From Trueperella sp. (lineage in GTDB: Bacteria; Actinomycetota; Actinomycetes; Actinomycetales; Actinomycetaceae), in the NCBI GenBank assembly GCA_030532125.1, contig JAUNLU010000002.1, forward strand, positions 1 through 64,000: a stretch of DNA of 64,000 nt, written 5' to 3'. This document shows positions 54,101 to 61,776 of the stretch, one piece after another (position 1 is the first letter of the stretch; each line of letters opens with the position of its first letter). The notes beneath the pieces are model-generated. The model was given only the letters and a program-made list of their open reading frames with translations, did no database searches and was not told the origin of the DNA. A program made the position numbers and the translations under genes.

Positions 54101-54733
54101 AAACAGAAACTAGAATTTGAAGCTGACATGCTGGGACTGTACGTTTCCGATCATCCGCTATCGGGGATGGAGAGCCGGCTGGCTGCCGTTGCTGACCACA
54201 CCGTCGTCGATCTAATCAGCCAAGATGAACCGGTAGACGGTCAAATGGTGACAGTGGCGGGCATTATTAACAAGGTAATCACCCGGGTGGCTAAGAAGAG
54301 TGGTCGGATGTGGGCCAGCATCGAATTAGTCGATTTGACCGGATCGATTGAGGTAAATGTTTTCCCGAAGACCTTCGAAGAATATCGTGAGCTGGTGGTA
54401 GAGGGCGCAGTGGTGACGGTAAAAGCCCGGCTTTCGGTGCGGGATCAGAATCTACAATTGCACGCCAGTAGCTTGGAACAGCTCAATATCGAAGAGGTAA
54501 CTGCCGACGCACCGATAAACCTGAAGCTCTCCGAGCGGATGTGTACCGAAGACCTAGTTGCTCGACTCGGGGAAACGCTATTGCAGTATCCCGGTGCGGC
54601 ACCGGTATTTTTGCATGTGGTACAGGCAGATGGCACCGCAGTAGTGCAGTTGGGGGCGCAGTATCGGGCGCACCCTGATCCCAGCTTATTTGCCGATTTG
54701 AAGGTACTGTTGGGGCGTGACTGTGTGCTCTAG
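51200..54733 (+). CDS. dnaE: DNA polymerase III alpha subunit
   Basis: An 1177-residue replicative polymerase of the DnaE1 type. The N-terminal PHP domain has HLHAHTDYSLLDG and ITDHGYLFGTYEF, with metal ligands kept. The polymerase catalytic aspartates D419 and D421 are in PDLDIDFDDSRRD. The helix-hairpin-helix and OB domain follow (about 990-1080), and a C-terminal domain. ATG 51200 gives the family N-terminus (AKNFAHLHAHT); a frame open from 51161 would cross the promoter. Not the error-prone DnaE2, which is shorter and SOS-linked. Confidence 0.97.
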   Translation: MAKNFAHLHAHTDYSLLDGAAKIDALVAQAAQHEQPALAITDHGYLFGTYEFYKACKNAGIKPIIGLEAYMTPGTSRFDKTRVSWGRPDQRKDDVSARGTYTHMTLLSYNNTGMNNLFRLGSLASLEGQMGKYPRIDRELLERYSEGLIGTAGCPSGEVQVRLRLGQFDEAVRAAGEMQDIFGKENYFVEVMDHDNTIEKRVRDQLLEVAQIIGAPLIATNDSHYVRPEDSRVQEALTALNSGTTLSDPDRFKFDGTGYHLRSTAEMWELFGDLDGACENTLLVAERCNVSFKTTRDGANFMPAFPVPAGENETSWFIKEVNAGLYKRYGEHIPSHVRQRADYEVDVIVKMGFPGYFLVVSDYINWAREQGIRVGPGRGSGAGSMVSYALGITQLDPIKHDLLFERFLNPERVSMPDLDIDFDDSRRDEVIEYVEKKYGEDKVSQVVTFGTIKAKQSLKDAARLLDYPYEVGDRLTKAMPPSVMGKDIPVNKIYSKDHPRYAEAGEFRSVIEGDPDNKRVFDLALGLEGIVRQWGVHACAVIMSSEPLTDTIPVMQRPADGAIITQYEYPECEELGLIKMDFLGLSNLTIIENTLQNIRDNGKEPPLIDQIALDDALTYDLLARGDTLGIFQLDSGGMRTLLRQMKVDSFDDISAVSALYRPGPMGAGSHTNYALRKNGLQEKTPIHPELAKDLEDILGNTHGLIVFQEQVMRIAQKLAGFTLGQADILRKAMGKKKVDVLQEQFKSFSDGMLANGYSQGAIKTLWDILVPFASYAFNKSHSEAYALVSYQTAYLKAHYPAEFMAALLTSKMSDKEKVATYLAECRRMGIEVLVPDVNDSRGTYSASGDQIRVGLQAVRNVGINVVNGIVQAREEKGEFTSFADFLQKIPLASCNRRAMECLIKSGAFDSMGYSRRALLSVADDAVDAIVPVKRNEAAGQFDLFSDIGQQEDDVVSVVVPELEEWTKKQKLEFEADMLGLYVSDHPLSGMESRLAAVADHTVVDLISQDEPVDGQMVTVAGIINKVITRVAKKSGRMWASIELVDLTGSIEVNVFPKTFEEYRELVVEGAVVTVKARLSVRDQNLQLHASSLEQLNIEEVTADAPINLKLSERMCTEDLVARLGETLLQYPGAAPVFLHVVQADGTAVVQLGAQYRAHPDPSLFADLKVLLGRDCVL

Positions 54734-54785
54734 TTACAGTTCGTTAGCTAGTGCCTAGTGCAGCTGAGTGGCTAGTTCAGGCTGG

Positions 54786-55004
54786 TTATTGTTCGGTTAC
54801 TCGGTAGCTAGGGGAGCCGGATAGGGTCAGACTAACCTGGTCTCCAGCTTGTAGTTGATGAGTGCGGCGAGTTTCTACCACGCCATTAACTAGTACCAGC
54901 CCCTCGGTTATCAGTTCGCGGGCGTGTGCGCCCGATTCCGCTAATGCGGAGAGTTTTAAGAATTGTCCCAGTCTAATTGGCAGTCTGACGGGGTAGTCTT
55001 CCAC
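54786..55004 (-). CDS. Small S4-domain RNA-binding protein
   Basis: A 72-residue protein that is one S4 domain: IRLGQFLKLSALAESGAHARE, split here as IRLGQFLKLS and SGAHARELI, then TEGLVLVNG and RTHQLQAGDQV. It is of the YbcJ/RlbA type, thought to bind structured RNA, possibly rRNA. The GTG start has AAGGAG five bases upstream. It converges with dnaE and follows the DedA gene by 23 bases on the same strand. Confidence 0.85.
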   Translation of the reverse strand: MEDYPVRLPIRLGQFLKLSALAESGAHARELITEGLVLVNGVVETRRTHQLQAGDQVSLTLSGSPSYRVTEQ

Positions 55005-55027
55005 ATTTCTCCTTGGTGCGATACCGA

Positions 55028-55582
55028 TTAATTTACTTCTACTGATTCTACTGTTTCGGCGGCGGAGATATCTTTGCTGACTTTTTTAGTGTGCCGAAAC
55101 CACCACACTGCGGCGAACAAGATAACTGCGATTACTAATATGCCTAACGGTGAGCCAGCAGCTGCGCTAAATGCAGCTTTCCACACTGTCCAGCCAATGG
55201 TGGAATAAATAAGTGCCCAAGCCAGGCAGCCGGGAAACATCGCTGCGGTATAACGGGGCCAGGTCATTCGGATAACGCCAGCTCCCATATTGATCATGGT
55301 TTGAAAACCAACGGTGAGGAAGCTAAACGGGATAACCGGCCAGCCGCGCCGCTGCAGGGTGGCGATGGCGCGGGCGGTGCTGTCGGCGTGAATCCAGTTA
55401 TAGGTGCGCAGCCGCCAACCACCGCGTGGTTTACCCCGAGTCATAATAAAATTCCCCATATACCGGCCGAGCCAGTAGGTTCCTTGGGCGCGGAAAAATA
55501 CCACGCATAGTAAGAACAAATAAACTGGGACTACCGGACCGGTATAGATGAAATTCATCATCGAATCTATAACGCCAGACAT
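55028..55582 (-). CDS. DedA/VTT-domain membrane protein
   Basis: A 184-residue integral membrane protein of the DedA family. It has hydrophobic segments at about 12-30, 95-115, 128-148 and 150-168, and the family region GTYWLGRYMG with RRGWPVIPFSFLTVGFQTMIN. DedA proteins flip phospholipids or undecaprenyl phosphate; which applies here is unknown. The protein is a little shorter than E. coli YqjA. The ATG follows GAGGAAC. The 164 bases between it and zur hold nothing I recognise. Confidence 0.82.
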   Translation of the reverse strand: MSGVIDSMMNFIYTGPVVPVYLFLLCVVFFRAQGTYWLGRYMGNFIMTRGKPRGGWRLRTYNWIHADSTARAIATLQRRGWPVIPFSFLTVGFQTMINMGAGVIRMTWPRYTAAMFPGCLAWALIYSTIGWTVWKAAFSAAAGSPLGILVIAVILFAAVWWFRHTKKVSKDISAAETVESVEVN

Positions 55583-55746
55583 GTTCCTCAGAATACTTAC
55601 TAGACCGGACTGCGTCTAAACAATTGGCGAGGTGTCGCAAGAAACACGATTTTATTCCGCGTCAGAACTAGGTTTCACTACAGCTGTGCTGCTGGGTGTC
55701 GCTAAAATGGGTGTCTATTTGCGGGTATAGCCGGGAGGGTGGCCCC

Positions 55747-56151
55747 TTAAGTAGTGGATTCTGGAACGGCACACTGGGCACAAAGCCCAAACAGTTCCAC
55801 AAAGTGGCTTATTTGGGTGAAGCCGTACTGTTTGGCGATCTGTTCACTCCACCCCTCAATATCGGCACTGGTTATTTCTTCACTGACGCCGCAGTTGCGG
55901 CACACCAGGTGGTGGTGGTGGCTACTGTCAGCGCACAGCCTAAACAGCTGTGTTTCGGAATTTTCTTGGCGCACTACATCCAGATCGCCATTAGTAGCTA
56001 GCGTCTGCAGATTGCGATATACGGTGGCGAGGCCAACTTCATTGCCTTGAGACACTAGTGCTTGATGTACCTCTTGGGTGGAGAGGAAACTGTCCTGCTG
56101 GCGTAAAAAATCTATTATCGCCGTGCGTTGGCGAGTCATTTTCATATTCAC
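55747..56151 (-). CDS. zur: Zinc uptake regulator Zur (Fur family)
   Basis: A 134-residue Fur-type repressor. The winged helix has EVGLATVYRNLQTLA. The metal region has DSSHHHHLVCRNCG and CAQC, so the two CxxC pairs of the structural zinc site and the histidine sensor site are complete. It is encoded last in the znuA-znuC-znuB operon, seven bases after znuB, and a Zur-type palindrome stands before znuA; therefore Zur rather than Fur. Start GTG 56151; ATG 56145 is possible. Confidence 0.88.
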   Translation of the reverse strand: MNMKMTRQRTAIIDFLRQQDSFLSTQEVHQALVSQGNEVGLATVYRNLQTLATNGDLDVVRQENSETQLFRLCADSSHHHHLVCRNCGVSEEITSADIEGWSEQIAKQYGFTQISHFVELFGLCAQCAVPESTT

Positions 56152-56158
56152 TGCATCG

Positions 56159-57007
56159 TCACTTCCGATACAAAATTCGCGCTAAAACTGGATGAGTTAT
56201 CGCCACCAGGGCATAGAGCCCGACGGCGAGCAACACAATTGTTGCCCCCGGTGACCAGGGATGGAAGAAAGTGATAACCAGCCCAGTAACCGAAACTACA
56301 GCGCCGATTAGCATTGCGGAAATCATGGTGTCGCGGAAAGAGCGGGCCACGATCTGGGATATTGCCACTGGAACTACCATCAGCGCAGAAACCATCAGGG
56401 CTCCCACCACTCGCATGGCCACTGCCACAGTAAGCGCTGCTGTTACTGAGATCAGTACGGAGAGCACTTTAGTGGGGAGTCCAGAGGCGCGGGCAAATTC
56501 TTCATCGTGACACAGGGTGAATAGGGCAGGGCGCAAGCTCAGCCCCACAGCTAATACCACTACGGCTAGTATCACGGTTAGCCAGGCGTCGGTTCGAGTT
56601 ACGGTAGAGATCGATCCGAATAGGTATGAGTTCAGATTAGATGTGGTGCCGCCTGCGATACCGATTAGCAATACTCCGCCGGCAATACCGCCGTAGAAAA
56701 GCAAGGCGAGTGCGACGTCACCGGAAGTGTGCCCGCGATCGCGCATCCACTCAATTAGCAGTGCGCCTATCACAGCAGCAACTATTGCCCCCGGTACTGC
56801 CCAGGCATCTTTATTGGCGACTCCAGCCACTGAGCCGGCCAGCCAGCCCAGGGCGACGCCGGTCAATGCAATATGGCCAATGCCGTCGCCGAGCAGCGTC
56901 AACCGGCGTTGTACTAGGAAAGTGCCTACTGTTGGAGCAGCTAGGCCAACTAGTAATGCCACAATTAGTGCCCGTTGCATAAGCGGGGAAGAAAGCAGCT
57001 CTATCAT
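56159..57007 (-). CDS. znuB: Zinc ABC transporter permease
   Basis: A 282-residue membrane protein with about eight hydrophobic helices, of the ABC-3 metal permease family. Typical segments are RRLTLLGDGIGHIALTG near residue 32 and FARASGLPTK in the coupling region. It forms the channel for Zn2+ delivered by ZnuA. The ATG overlaps the znuC stop as ATGA. Manganese permeases are close relatives; the zinc call rests on the histidine-rich binding protein and the Zur box. Confidence 0.9.
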   Translation of the reverse strand: MIELLSSPLMQRALIVALLVGLAAPTVGTFLVQRRLTLLGDGIGHIALTGVALGWLAGSVAGVANKDAWAVPGAIVAAVIGALLIEWMRDRGHTSGDVALALLFYGGIAGGVLLIGIAGGTTSNLNSYLFGSISTVTRTDAWLTVILAVVVLAVGLSLRPALFTLCHDEEFARASGLPTKVLSVLISVTAALTVAVAMRVVGALMVSALMVVPVAISQIVARSFRDTMISAMLIGAVVSVTGLVITFFHPWSPGATIVLLAVGLYALVAITHPVLARILYRK

Positions 57008-57768
57008 AGGGTGCCTGCCATAACTGGAGAGCGGTAGTGCGGATGCTCGGTGCCGTGCGCGTGGTGATTATCCTGACCAACTAGTAGCCCGTGGTCACAT
57101 TCACTGTGTTGCACAATCTTGCCTTGTTCCAACACCACTGCTTCGTCAATCAAATATTCAATTTCGTATAGTTCGTGCAGTACCAGAATTAGGGCTACTC
57201 CCGCCCGGTGCTGCGCTTCTAGCGTCTCAATAAGCGCCGCCCGAGAGGCGGCGTCGATCCCGGCGAATGGTTCATCTAAGATGAGCAGCTCGGGCTTGCG
57301 TACCAAAGCGCGCGCCGTCGTCACCCGTTGTTGTTGCCCGCCGGAGAAAGTCTGGACTGATTCATTGGCGCGATGTGCTAGCCCAACCAGGTCTAGTGCC
57401 GCCATGGCTTTTTCGCGCCAGCCGCGCCCGGGGCGCAGCTTGGAGCCGTATACCAATCCAGCTGCAACGGTTTCTAGGGCAGTGGCTGGTACGCCCGAAG
57501 TGGCGGTAACTCGCTGCGGGGCGTACCCAATTTTTTCCCACGGCACCTGGCGACGCCGAGATAGCGGTGTCCCAAATAACTCAATACTGCCGCGTTGGAC
57601 CGGGGTAATGCCCATCAAGGTGCGGATAAGGGTGGATTTGCCGGAGCCATTGGCGCCCAGCACTGCGAGCGTGCGCCCAGGAGTTAGCTCAAGGTCAACT
57701 CCACGTAAGATATGGGCTGACCCCAGCTGTACATGTAGGTCAGTTATTTCTACTACTGGCTCTGGCAA
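57004..57768 (-). CDS. znuC: Zinc ABC transporter ATP-binding protein
   Basis: A 254-residue ABC ATPase. Walker A is GANGSGKST (about 35-43), the signature is FSGGQQQR, Walker B is LLILDEPFAGID, and the switch histidine follows in LILVLHELYEIEY. The C-terminus is histidine-rich (HSECDHGLL, HHAHGTEHPHY), as in zinc-related ATPases. The TTG start has AAGGGGC about seven bases upstream. It lies 30 bases after znuA and overlaps znuB. Confidence 0.92.
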   Translation of the reverse strand: MPEPVVEITDLHVQLGSAHILRGVDLELTPGRTLAVLGANGSGKSTLIRTLMGITPVQRGSIELFGTPLSRRRQVPWEKIGYAPQRVTATSGVPATALETVAAGLVYGSKLRPGRGWREKAMAALDLVGLAHRANESVQTFSGGQQQRVTTARALVRKPELLILDEPFAGIDAASRAALIETLEAQHRAGVALILVLHELYEIEYLIDEAVVLEQGKIVQHSECDHGLLVGQDNHHAHGTEHPHYRSPVMAGTL

Positions 57769-57798
57769 ATCCTGCCCCTTTCCATTGTGGCCTGCAGT

Positions 57799-58821
57799 TT
57801 AGCAGCCGTTGGCTGCGAGCAGCCGCTTGAAGTTTTCTTCGACTACTGCCATATAGTCCTTATTGGGGTCGCGCTGGCTGGCAACTGGGTCCAGCACTGC
57901 AGCTTTCAGACCGCTTCCTTCAGCGATGCTCTCTACGGTGCGCAGCTCGGCATCGGAGGTGGCAAAAATTGTATCCACTTGATACTGCTTTGCCAGGTCA
58001 GCGATTTCTTTCACTCGAGCTGGTGAGGGCTCGATCTCCGGGTCGATCCCGGCGACGCCGATTTGCACCAGGTTGAATCCGTCAGCCAAATATCCGAAAG
58101 CTTCGTGGCTGACAATAAAAGCGTTGGTGCGGCAGGTGGTAGCTTCGAAAGCAGTTTCGTACTTGTCGGCCAGGTCTTCGAGCTGCGTCTTCAGTTCCTG
58201 AGCCCGGGTGGTGTAGGCGTCTTCCTGTTCTGGATTTAGTTTGCTCAGTTCCTTGGCAATCACTGGGGCAATCTGCGCCATCCGGTCGGGGTCGGTCCAA
58301 AAATGGGGATCATGGGTGCCGTGATCGTGATTGTGTTCTTCTGGGTGGCTGGCGTGGTCGTCATCCTGGTCATCGTCGTGTTCACTATGGTCGTCATCCG
58401 CAGTGGCTTCATCTTCCCGGTTCAGGAAGTCGTCATTTATTCCCCCGGGAGCCGTCCTAGCGGCGAGTTCCGGATACGGCAGCAACTCGGCGTATTCAGC
58501 AACATTTAGGGATTTGAGATTAGCCGCTGCAACGGCGTCGTCAATCGCTGGTGCAACTTTAGCGGCGTAAATTACCAGATCAGACTGTTGCATCTTGGCG
58601 ATATCGCTCGGGGATAGTTCTACGCCATGAGCACTTCCACCGGGGGGAGTGAGGTCAGTTATCGCCACCGTGTCACCGGCAATTTCTTCCACTAAGTAGG
58701 TAAGTGGGTAGAACGATGTGGTGATATGTAGCTTGGCGGCGTCAGTGGCGTCAGTGGCAGGGGAGCAAGCAGCCAGGGCAAGTCCTAGGGCGCCAGTGAG
58801 GGCAATAATTTCTTTTCTCAT
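57799..58821 (-). CDS. znuA: Zinc ABC transporter substrate-binding lipoprotein
   Basis: A 340-residue cluster-A1 solute-binding protein. It has a lipoprotein signal peptide with the lipobox LAAC (cysteine near residue 19), so it is anchored outside the membrane after cutting by LspA. The core has TSFYPLTYLVEEIAGD and the metal ligands in the first half, then a loop rich in Asp and His (about 145-180, e.g. EEHNHDHGTHDPHFW) typical of zinc binders, then AFIVSHEAFGYLADGF. First gene of the operon; a Zur box is 21 bases upstream. Confidence 0.92.
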   Translation of the reverse strand: MRKEIIALTGALGLALAACSPATDATDAAKLHITTSFYPLTYLVEEIAGDTVAITDLTPPGGSAHGVELSPSDIAKMQQSDLVIYAAKVAPAIDDAVAAANLKSLNVAEYAELLPYPELAARTAPGGINDDFLNREDEATADDDHSEHDDDQDDDHASHPEEHNHDHGTHDPHFWTDPDRMAQIAPVIAKELSKLNPEQEDAYTTRAQELKTQLEDLADKYETAFEATTCRTNAFIVSHEAFGYLADGFNLVQIGVAGIDPEIEPSPARVKEIADLAKQYQVDTIFATSDAELRTVESIAEGSGLKAAVLDPVASQRDPNKDYMAVVEENFKRLLAANGC

Positions 58822-58841
58822 AGGAAAAAGTCTGAGCTAAA

Positions 58842-58856
58842 TGAGAATCATTGTCA
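58842..58856. promoter_or_regulatory. Zur box upstream of znuA
   Basis: TGAGAATCATTGTCA is a palindrome of the form TGA-N-AAT-N-ATT-N-TCA, matching the actinobacterial Zur site (TGAAAATGATTTTCA) at 12 of 15 positions. It lies 21 bases before the znuA start and would block the operon when zinc is plentiful. Confidence 0.8.
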
Positions 58857-58892
58857 ACTAGCTTGGTTGGTGAAGCACGCCTCAGTTACTGC

Positions 58893-58921
58893 CCGGCTAG
58901 CAACTGTGGACGCCGGCTAGC
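58893..58921. repeat. 9-bp direct repeat 20 bp apart upstream of znuA
   Basis: CCGGCTAGC occurs at 58893-58901 and again at 58913-58921, exactly two helical turns apart. Each contains the palindrome GCTAGC. A partly overlapping 7-bp inverted repeat (58897-58903 with 58924-58930) is also present. Possible operator; no known regulator assigned. Confidence 0.35.
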
Positions 58922-59034
58922 GATTGCTAGTGTGAACGGCCCCGCCTGCCTGCCTATCTAACCTCCTGTCCACCAGCAATGCGTGAAATTACGCGCACAG
59001 TGCCAGCAGACTAGGGATTGCCGTTTTGGTTCCG

Positions 59035-59040
59035 TACACT
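59035..59040 (+). promoter_or_regulatory. -10 hexamer of the glyS promoter
   Basis: TACACT is a good TANNNT-type -10. The transcription start would be near 59047, giving glyS a leader of about 95 bases. Confidence 0.45.
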
Positions 59041-59079
59041 AGAAGGGCATGGCCGCCGGGTTTCCGGTGTACTTATTAG

Positions 59080-59126
59080 GTCGCGGCATCCAGTCGCGAC
59101 ACTGGCGCTGCATCAGCCAGATGCAG
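59080..59126 (+). other. Structured leader of glyS with two exclusive hairpins
   Basis: The leader has a 6-bp hairpin (59080-59085 with 59095-59100). Next come two overlapping options: 59102-59106 pairing with 59116-59120, or 59108-59113 pairing with 59121-59126. They cannot form together. The second ends directly before the Shine-Dalgarno (59128-59134). No T-box or other known riboswitch motif was recognised. Confidence 0.4.
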
Positions 59127-59141
59127 GAAAGGAGAAACGCA

Positions 59142-60536
59142 GTGGCCAAATCGGCGACTTCGCGTCTAGAAAGCGTAATTTCATTAGCGAAACGTCGGGG
59201 GTTCGTCTACCCCTGTGGGGAAATTTATGGCGGAACCCGATCAGCTTGGGACTACGGCCCGCTGGGAACTGAGCTAAAAGAAAACATTAAACGGCAGTGG
59301 TGGAAAGCCAATGTGCAAGGCCGGGACGACATCGTCGGTATCGACTCATCCATTATTTTGCCCCGCGCAGTATGGGAAGCGTCCGGGCACGTGTCTACCT
59401 TCTCCGATCCACTAATTGAGTGCTTGAACTGCCATAAGCGCCTGCGGGAAGATGAACTGAAGGAACAGTACGCTGCCAAACACAATGTGGCAGAAGCCGA
59501 CGTCGATATGGCAGATGTGCCGTGTCCGAACTGTGGCACCCGGGGCAACTGGACTGAGTCGCGGTCTTTCTCCGGCTTGCTAAAGACCTTCCTCGGTCCG
59601 GTAGACGACGAAAAAGGTTTGCACTATCTGCGCCCGGAAACCGCACAAGGTATTTTCATCAACTTTGCCAATGTGGTCAACTCGGCTCGAATGAAGCCGC
59701 CATTTGGTATTGCACAGGTAGGCAAGTCATTCCGTAACGAAATCACGCCCGGGAACTTCATCTTCCGCACTCGCGAATTTGAGCAGATGGAAATCGAGTT
59801 CTTTGTAGAGCCCGGAACTGACGAGGATTGGCATGAACACTGGATTCAGTCACGGCTGAATTGGTACGTGGATCTAGGGATCAGCCGGGACAATCTGCGG
59901 CTCTATGAGCACCCGAAAGAGAAACTCTCCCACTATGCCAAGCGCACCGTGGACATCGAGTACCGGTTCGGATTCCAGAACTCTGACTTCGGCGAACTGG
60001 AGGGCATCGCTAACCGCACTGACTTCGATCTTTCCTCCCACATGGAAGCATCAGGTAAGAAACTGGATTACTTCGACCAGAAAGAAAATAAGCGCTATGT
60101 GCCATACGTGGTAGAACCGTCGGCCGGGCTTACCCGCTCGCTAATGGCGTTCCTGGTAGAAGCATATGCGGAAGACGAAGCTCCTAACACTAAGGGTGGA
60201 GTCGATAAACGCACGGTGCTGCGCCTCGATCCGCGGCTGTCGCCAGTTAAAGTGGCGGTACTACCGCTATCGCGTTCCGCAGAGCTCTCGCCAATGGCCA
60301 AAGAATTGGCTGCGACACTGCGCAAGAACTGGAATGTCGAATTTGACGACACTGGTGCAGTTGGCCGCCGGTACCGCCGGCAAGATGAAATTGGCACTCC
60401 GTACTGTGTGACGGTGGACTTCGATTCCCTAACTGACCAGTCGGTTACTATCCGGGATCGGGACACTATGGAACAGATCCGCCTGCCCTTAGCCAAGGTA
60501 GAGTCTTACCTCGCCACTAAGCTGATTGGGTGCTAG
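59142..60536 (+). CDS. glyS: Glycine-tRNA ligase (dimeric class II type)
   Basis: A 464-residue class II synthetase that charges tRNA-Gly. Start region [25 protein letters not shown] (split [10 protein letters not shown]) is diagnostic. A zinc-like insertion with CLNCHKR and [10 protein letters not shown] follows, then motif 2 ([13 protein letters not shown] with [14 protein letters not shown]) and motif 3 (PSAGLTRSL), and the anticodon-binding domain. GTG 59142 follows AAAGGAG by seven bases; the frame is open from 59049 but would cross the structured leader. It overlaps dusB by seven bases. Confidence 0.95.
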   Translation: MAKSATSRLESVISLAKRRGFVYPCGEIYGGTRSAWDYGPLGTELKENIKRQWWKANVQGRDDIVGIDSSIILPRAVWEASGHVSTFSDPLIECLNCHKRLREDELKEQYAAKHNVAEADVDMADVPCPNCGTRGNWTESRSFSGLLKTFLGPVDDEKGLHYLRPETAQGIFINFANVVNSARMKPPFGIAQVGKSFRNEITPGNFIFRTREFEQMEIEFFVEPGTDEDWHEHWIQSRLNWYVDLGISRDNLRLYEHPKEKLSHYAKRTVDIEYRFGFQNSDFGELEGIANRTDFDLSSHMEASGKKLDYFDQKENKRYVPYVVEPSAGLTRSLMAFLVEAYAEDEAPNTKGGVDKRTVLRLDPRLSPVKVAVLPLSRSAELSPMAKELAATLRKNWNVEFDDTGAVGRRYRRQDEIGTPYCVTVDFDSLTDQSVTIRDRDTMEQIRLPLAKVESYLATKLIGC

Positions 60537-61762
60537 CGCTGAGTGCGGTAGCGACAGTACAACTCGGGGAAGTAAAACTCGGCACGCCGATTATGCTGGC
60601 CCCGATGGCGGGGGTAACTAACCCGCCATTTCGGCAGCTGTGCCGGGAGTTCGCCGAACAAGCTTTGGCTGAACTCCCGGGCCCAGCTGTGGCTCCGGTA
60701 CGGGGAACACTAGCTCCAGCGGGGCTATACGTGTGCGAAATGATTACTTCGCGTGCCCTATTGGAGCGAATCCCGGAAACAATGAATATGATTCAGCCGG
60801 ATCCGGGCGATCCAGTGCGCTCTATTCAGCTCTATGGGGTGGAACCGGCAAATATCTATCAGGCAGCAAAGCTGCTGGCTGCCCAAGGCTGGGCCGACCA
60901 TATCGACTTGAATTTCGGGTGCCCGGTGCCGAAAGTTACCCGCAAAGGCGGGGGCGCGGCATTGCCCTGGAAACAGGATTTATTCTCCCAAATAGTGCAA
61001 GCTGCAGTGCGCGGCGCTGCTGAGGGTTCGGAAAGTCGGGACCATTTGGTACCCGTAACTGCAAAACTGCGTATCGGGATCGACGCCGATCACGAAACTT
61101 TCTTGACTGCGGCGGAACTCTGCGCTGCAGCGGGGATTTCTGGGCTCACTTTGCATGGGCGAACTCTGACGCAGCACTATTCTGGCACTGCTGACTGGGA
61201 TCGCATTGCCCAGTTGAAATCAGCTAGTGAATTGCCGGTATTTGGCAATGGAGATGTATTTGAAGCTGACGATGCTGAGCGCATGATGGCCCAAACTCAA
61301 TGTGACGGGGTAGTAGTAGGGCGCGGCTGTCAGGGCCGCCCGTGGCTGTTCTATGATTTGGTGGCTAGTGCCCATGGGTCATCCGCCCGGATGCGGCCAA
61401 GCCTGCGCCAAGTTGCTCAAATTGTTATGCGCCATGCGGAACTCTCGGTGGAACACTTCGGCAGCGAAGAACGTGCCCTGCGCGAGATGCGCAAGCATGT
61501 GGGCTGGTATATGCGGGGCTTTGAAGTCGGCGGCAAAATACGCGGCCAACTGCATTTGGTCTCTGAGCTGGCACAGTTGGAATCACTACTCAATAGCTTG
61601 GATTTGGACCAGCCGTTCCCGCAGGCAGCTATCGGTAAACGCGGCCGTGCCGGCGGGGAAAAACGCGCGCATCTGCCAGAGGGATGGTTGGATAGTCCCC
61701 AGCTCACCGCTGCACAGCAACAGCGTATTCATGAAGCAGAGTTAGCTGATTCTGGCGGATGA
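60530..61762 (+). CDS. dusB: tRNA-dihydrouridine synthase
   Basis: A 410-residue flavoenzyme that reduces uridines in tRNA D-loops. The start [21 protein letters not shown], split as [14 protein letters not shown], is typical. The catalytic cysteine is C131 in [30 protein letters not shown] and GNGDVFE follow. An actinobacterial insertion of about 30 residues lies near 45-75. The GTG overlaps the glyS stop; no clear ribosome site is seen, so the exact start is uncertain. The placement before dgt-dnaG is standard. Confidence 0.93.
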   Translation: MLALSAVATVQLGEVKLGTPIMLAPMAGVTNPPFRQLCREFAEQALAELPGPAVAPVRGTLAPAGLYVCEMITSRALLERIPETMNMIQPDPGDPVRSIQLYGVEPANIYQAAKLLAAQGWADHIDLNFGCPVPKVTRKGGGAALPWKQDLFSQIVQAAVRGAAEGSESRDHLVPVTAKLRIGIDADHETFLTAAELCAAAGISGLTLHGRTLTQHYSGTADWDRIAQLKSASELPVFGNGDVFEADDAERMMAQTQCDGVVVGRGCQGRPWLFYDLVASAHGSSARMRPSLRQVAQIVMRHAELSVEHFGSEERALREMRKHVGWYMRGFEVGGKIRGQLHLVSELAQLESLLNSLDLDQPFPQAAIGKRGRAGGEKRAHLPEGWLDSPQLTAAQQQRIHEAELADSGG

Positions 61763-61764
61763 CG

Positions 61765-61770
61765 TAGGCT
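61765..61770 (+). promoter_or_regulatory. -10 hexamer for leaderless dgt
   Basis: TAGGCT ends six bases before the dgt GTG, identical in sequence and spacing to dapA. No Shine-Dalgarno is seen. Confidence 0.45.
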
Positions 61771-61776
61771 GTTATC

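Noticed and set aside
59049..59141. Extended N-terminus for glyS from 59049, and a T-box riboswitch
   Set aside because: The extension has no counterpart in glycyl-tRNA synthetases and crosses leader hairpins. No T-box sequence or terminator/antiterminator pair could be recognised.
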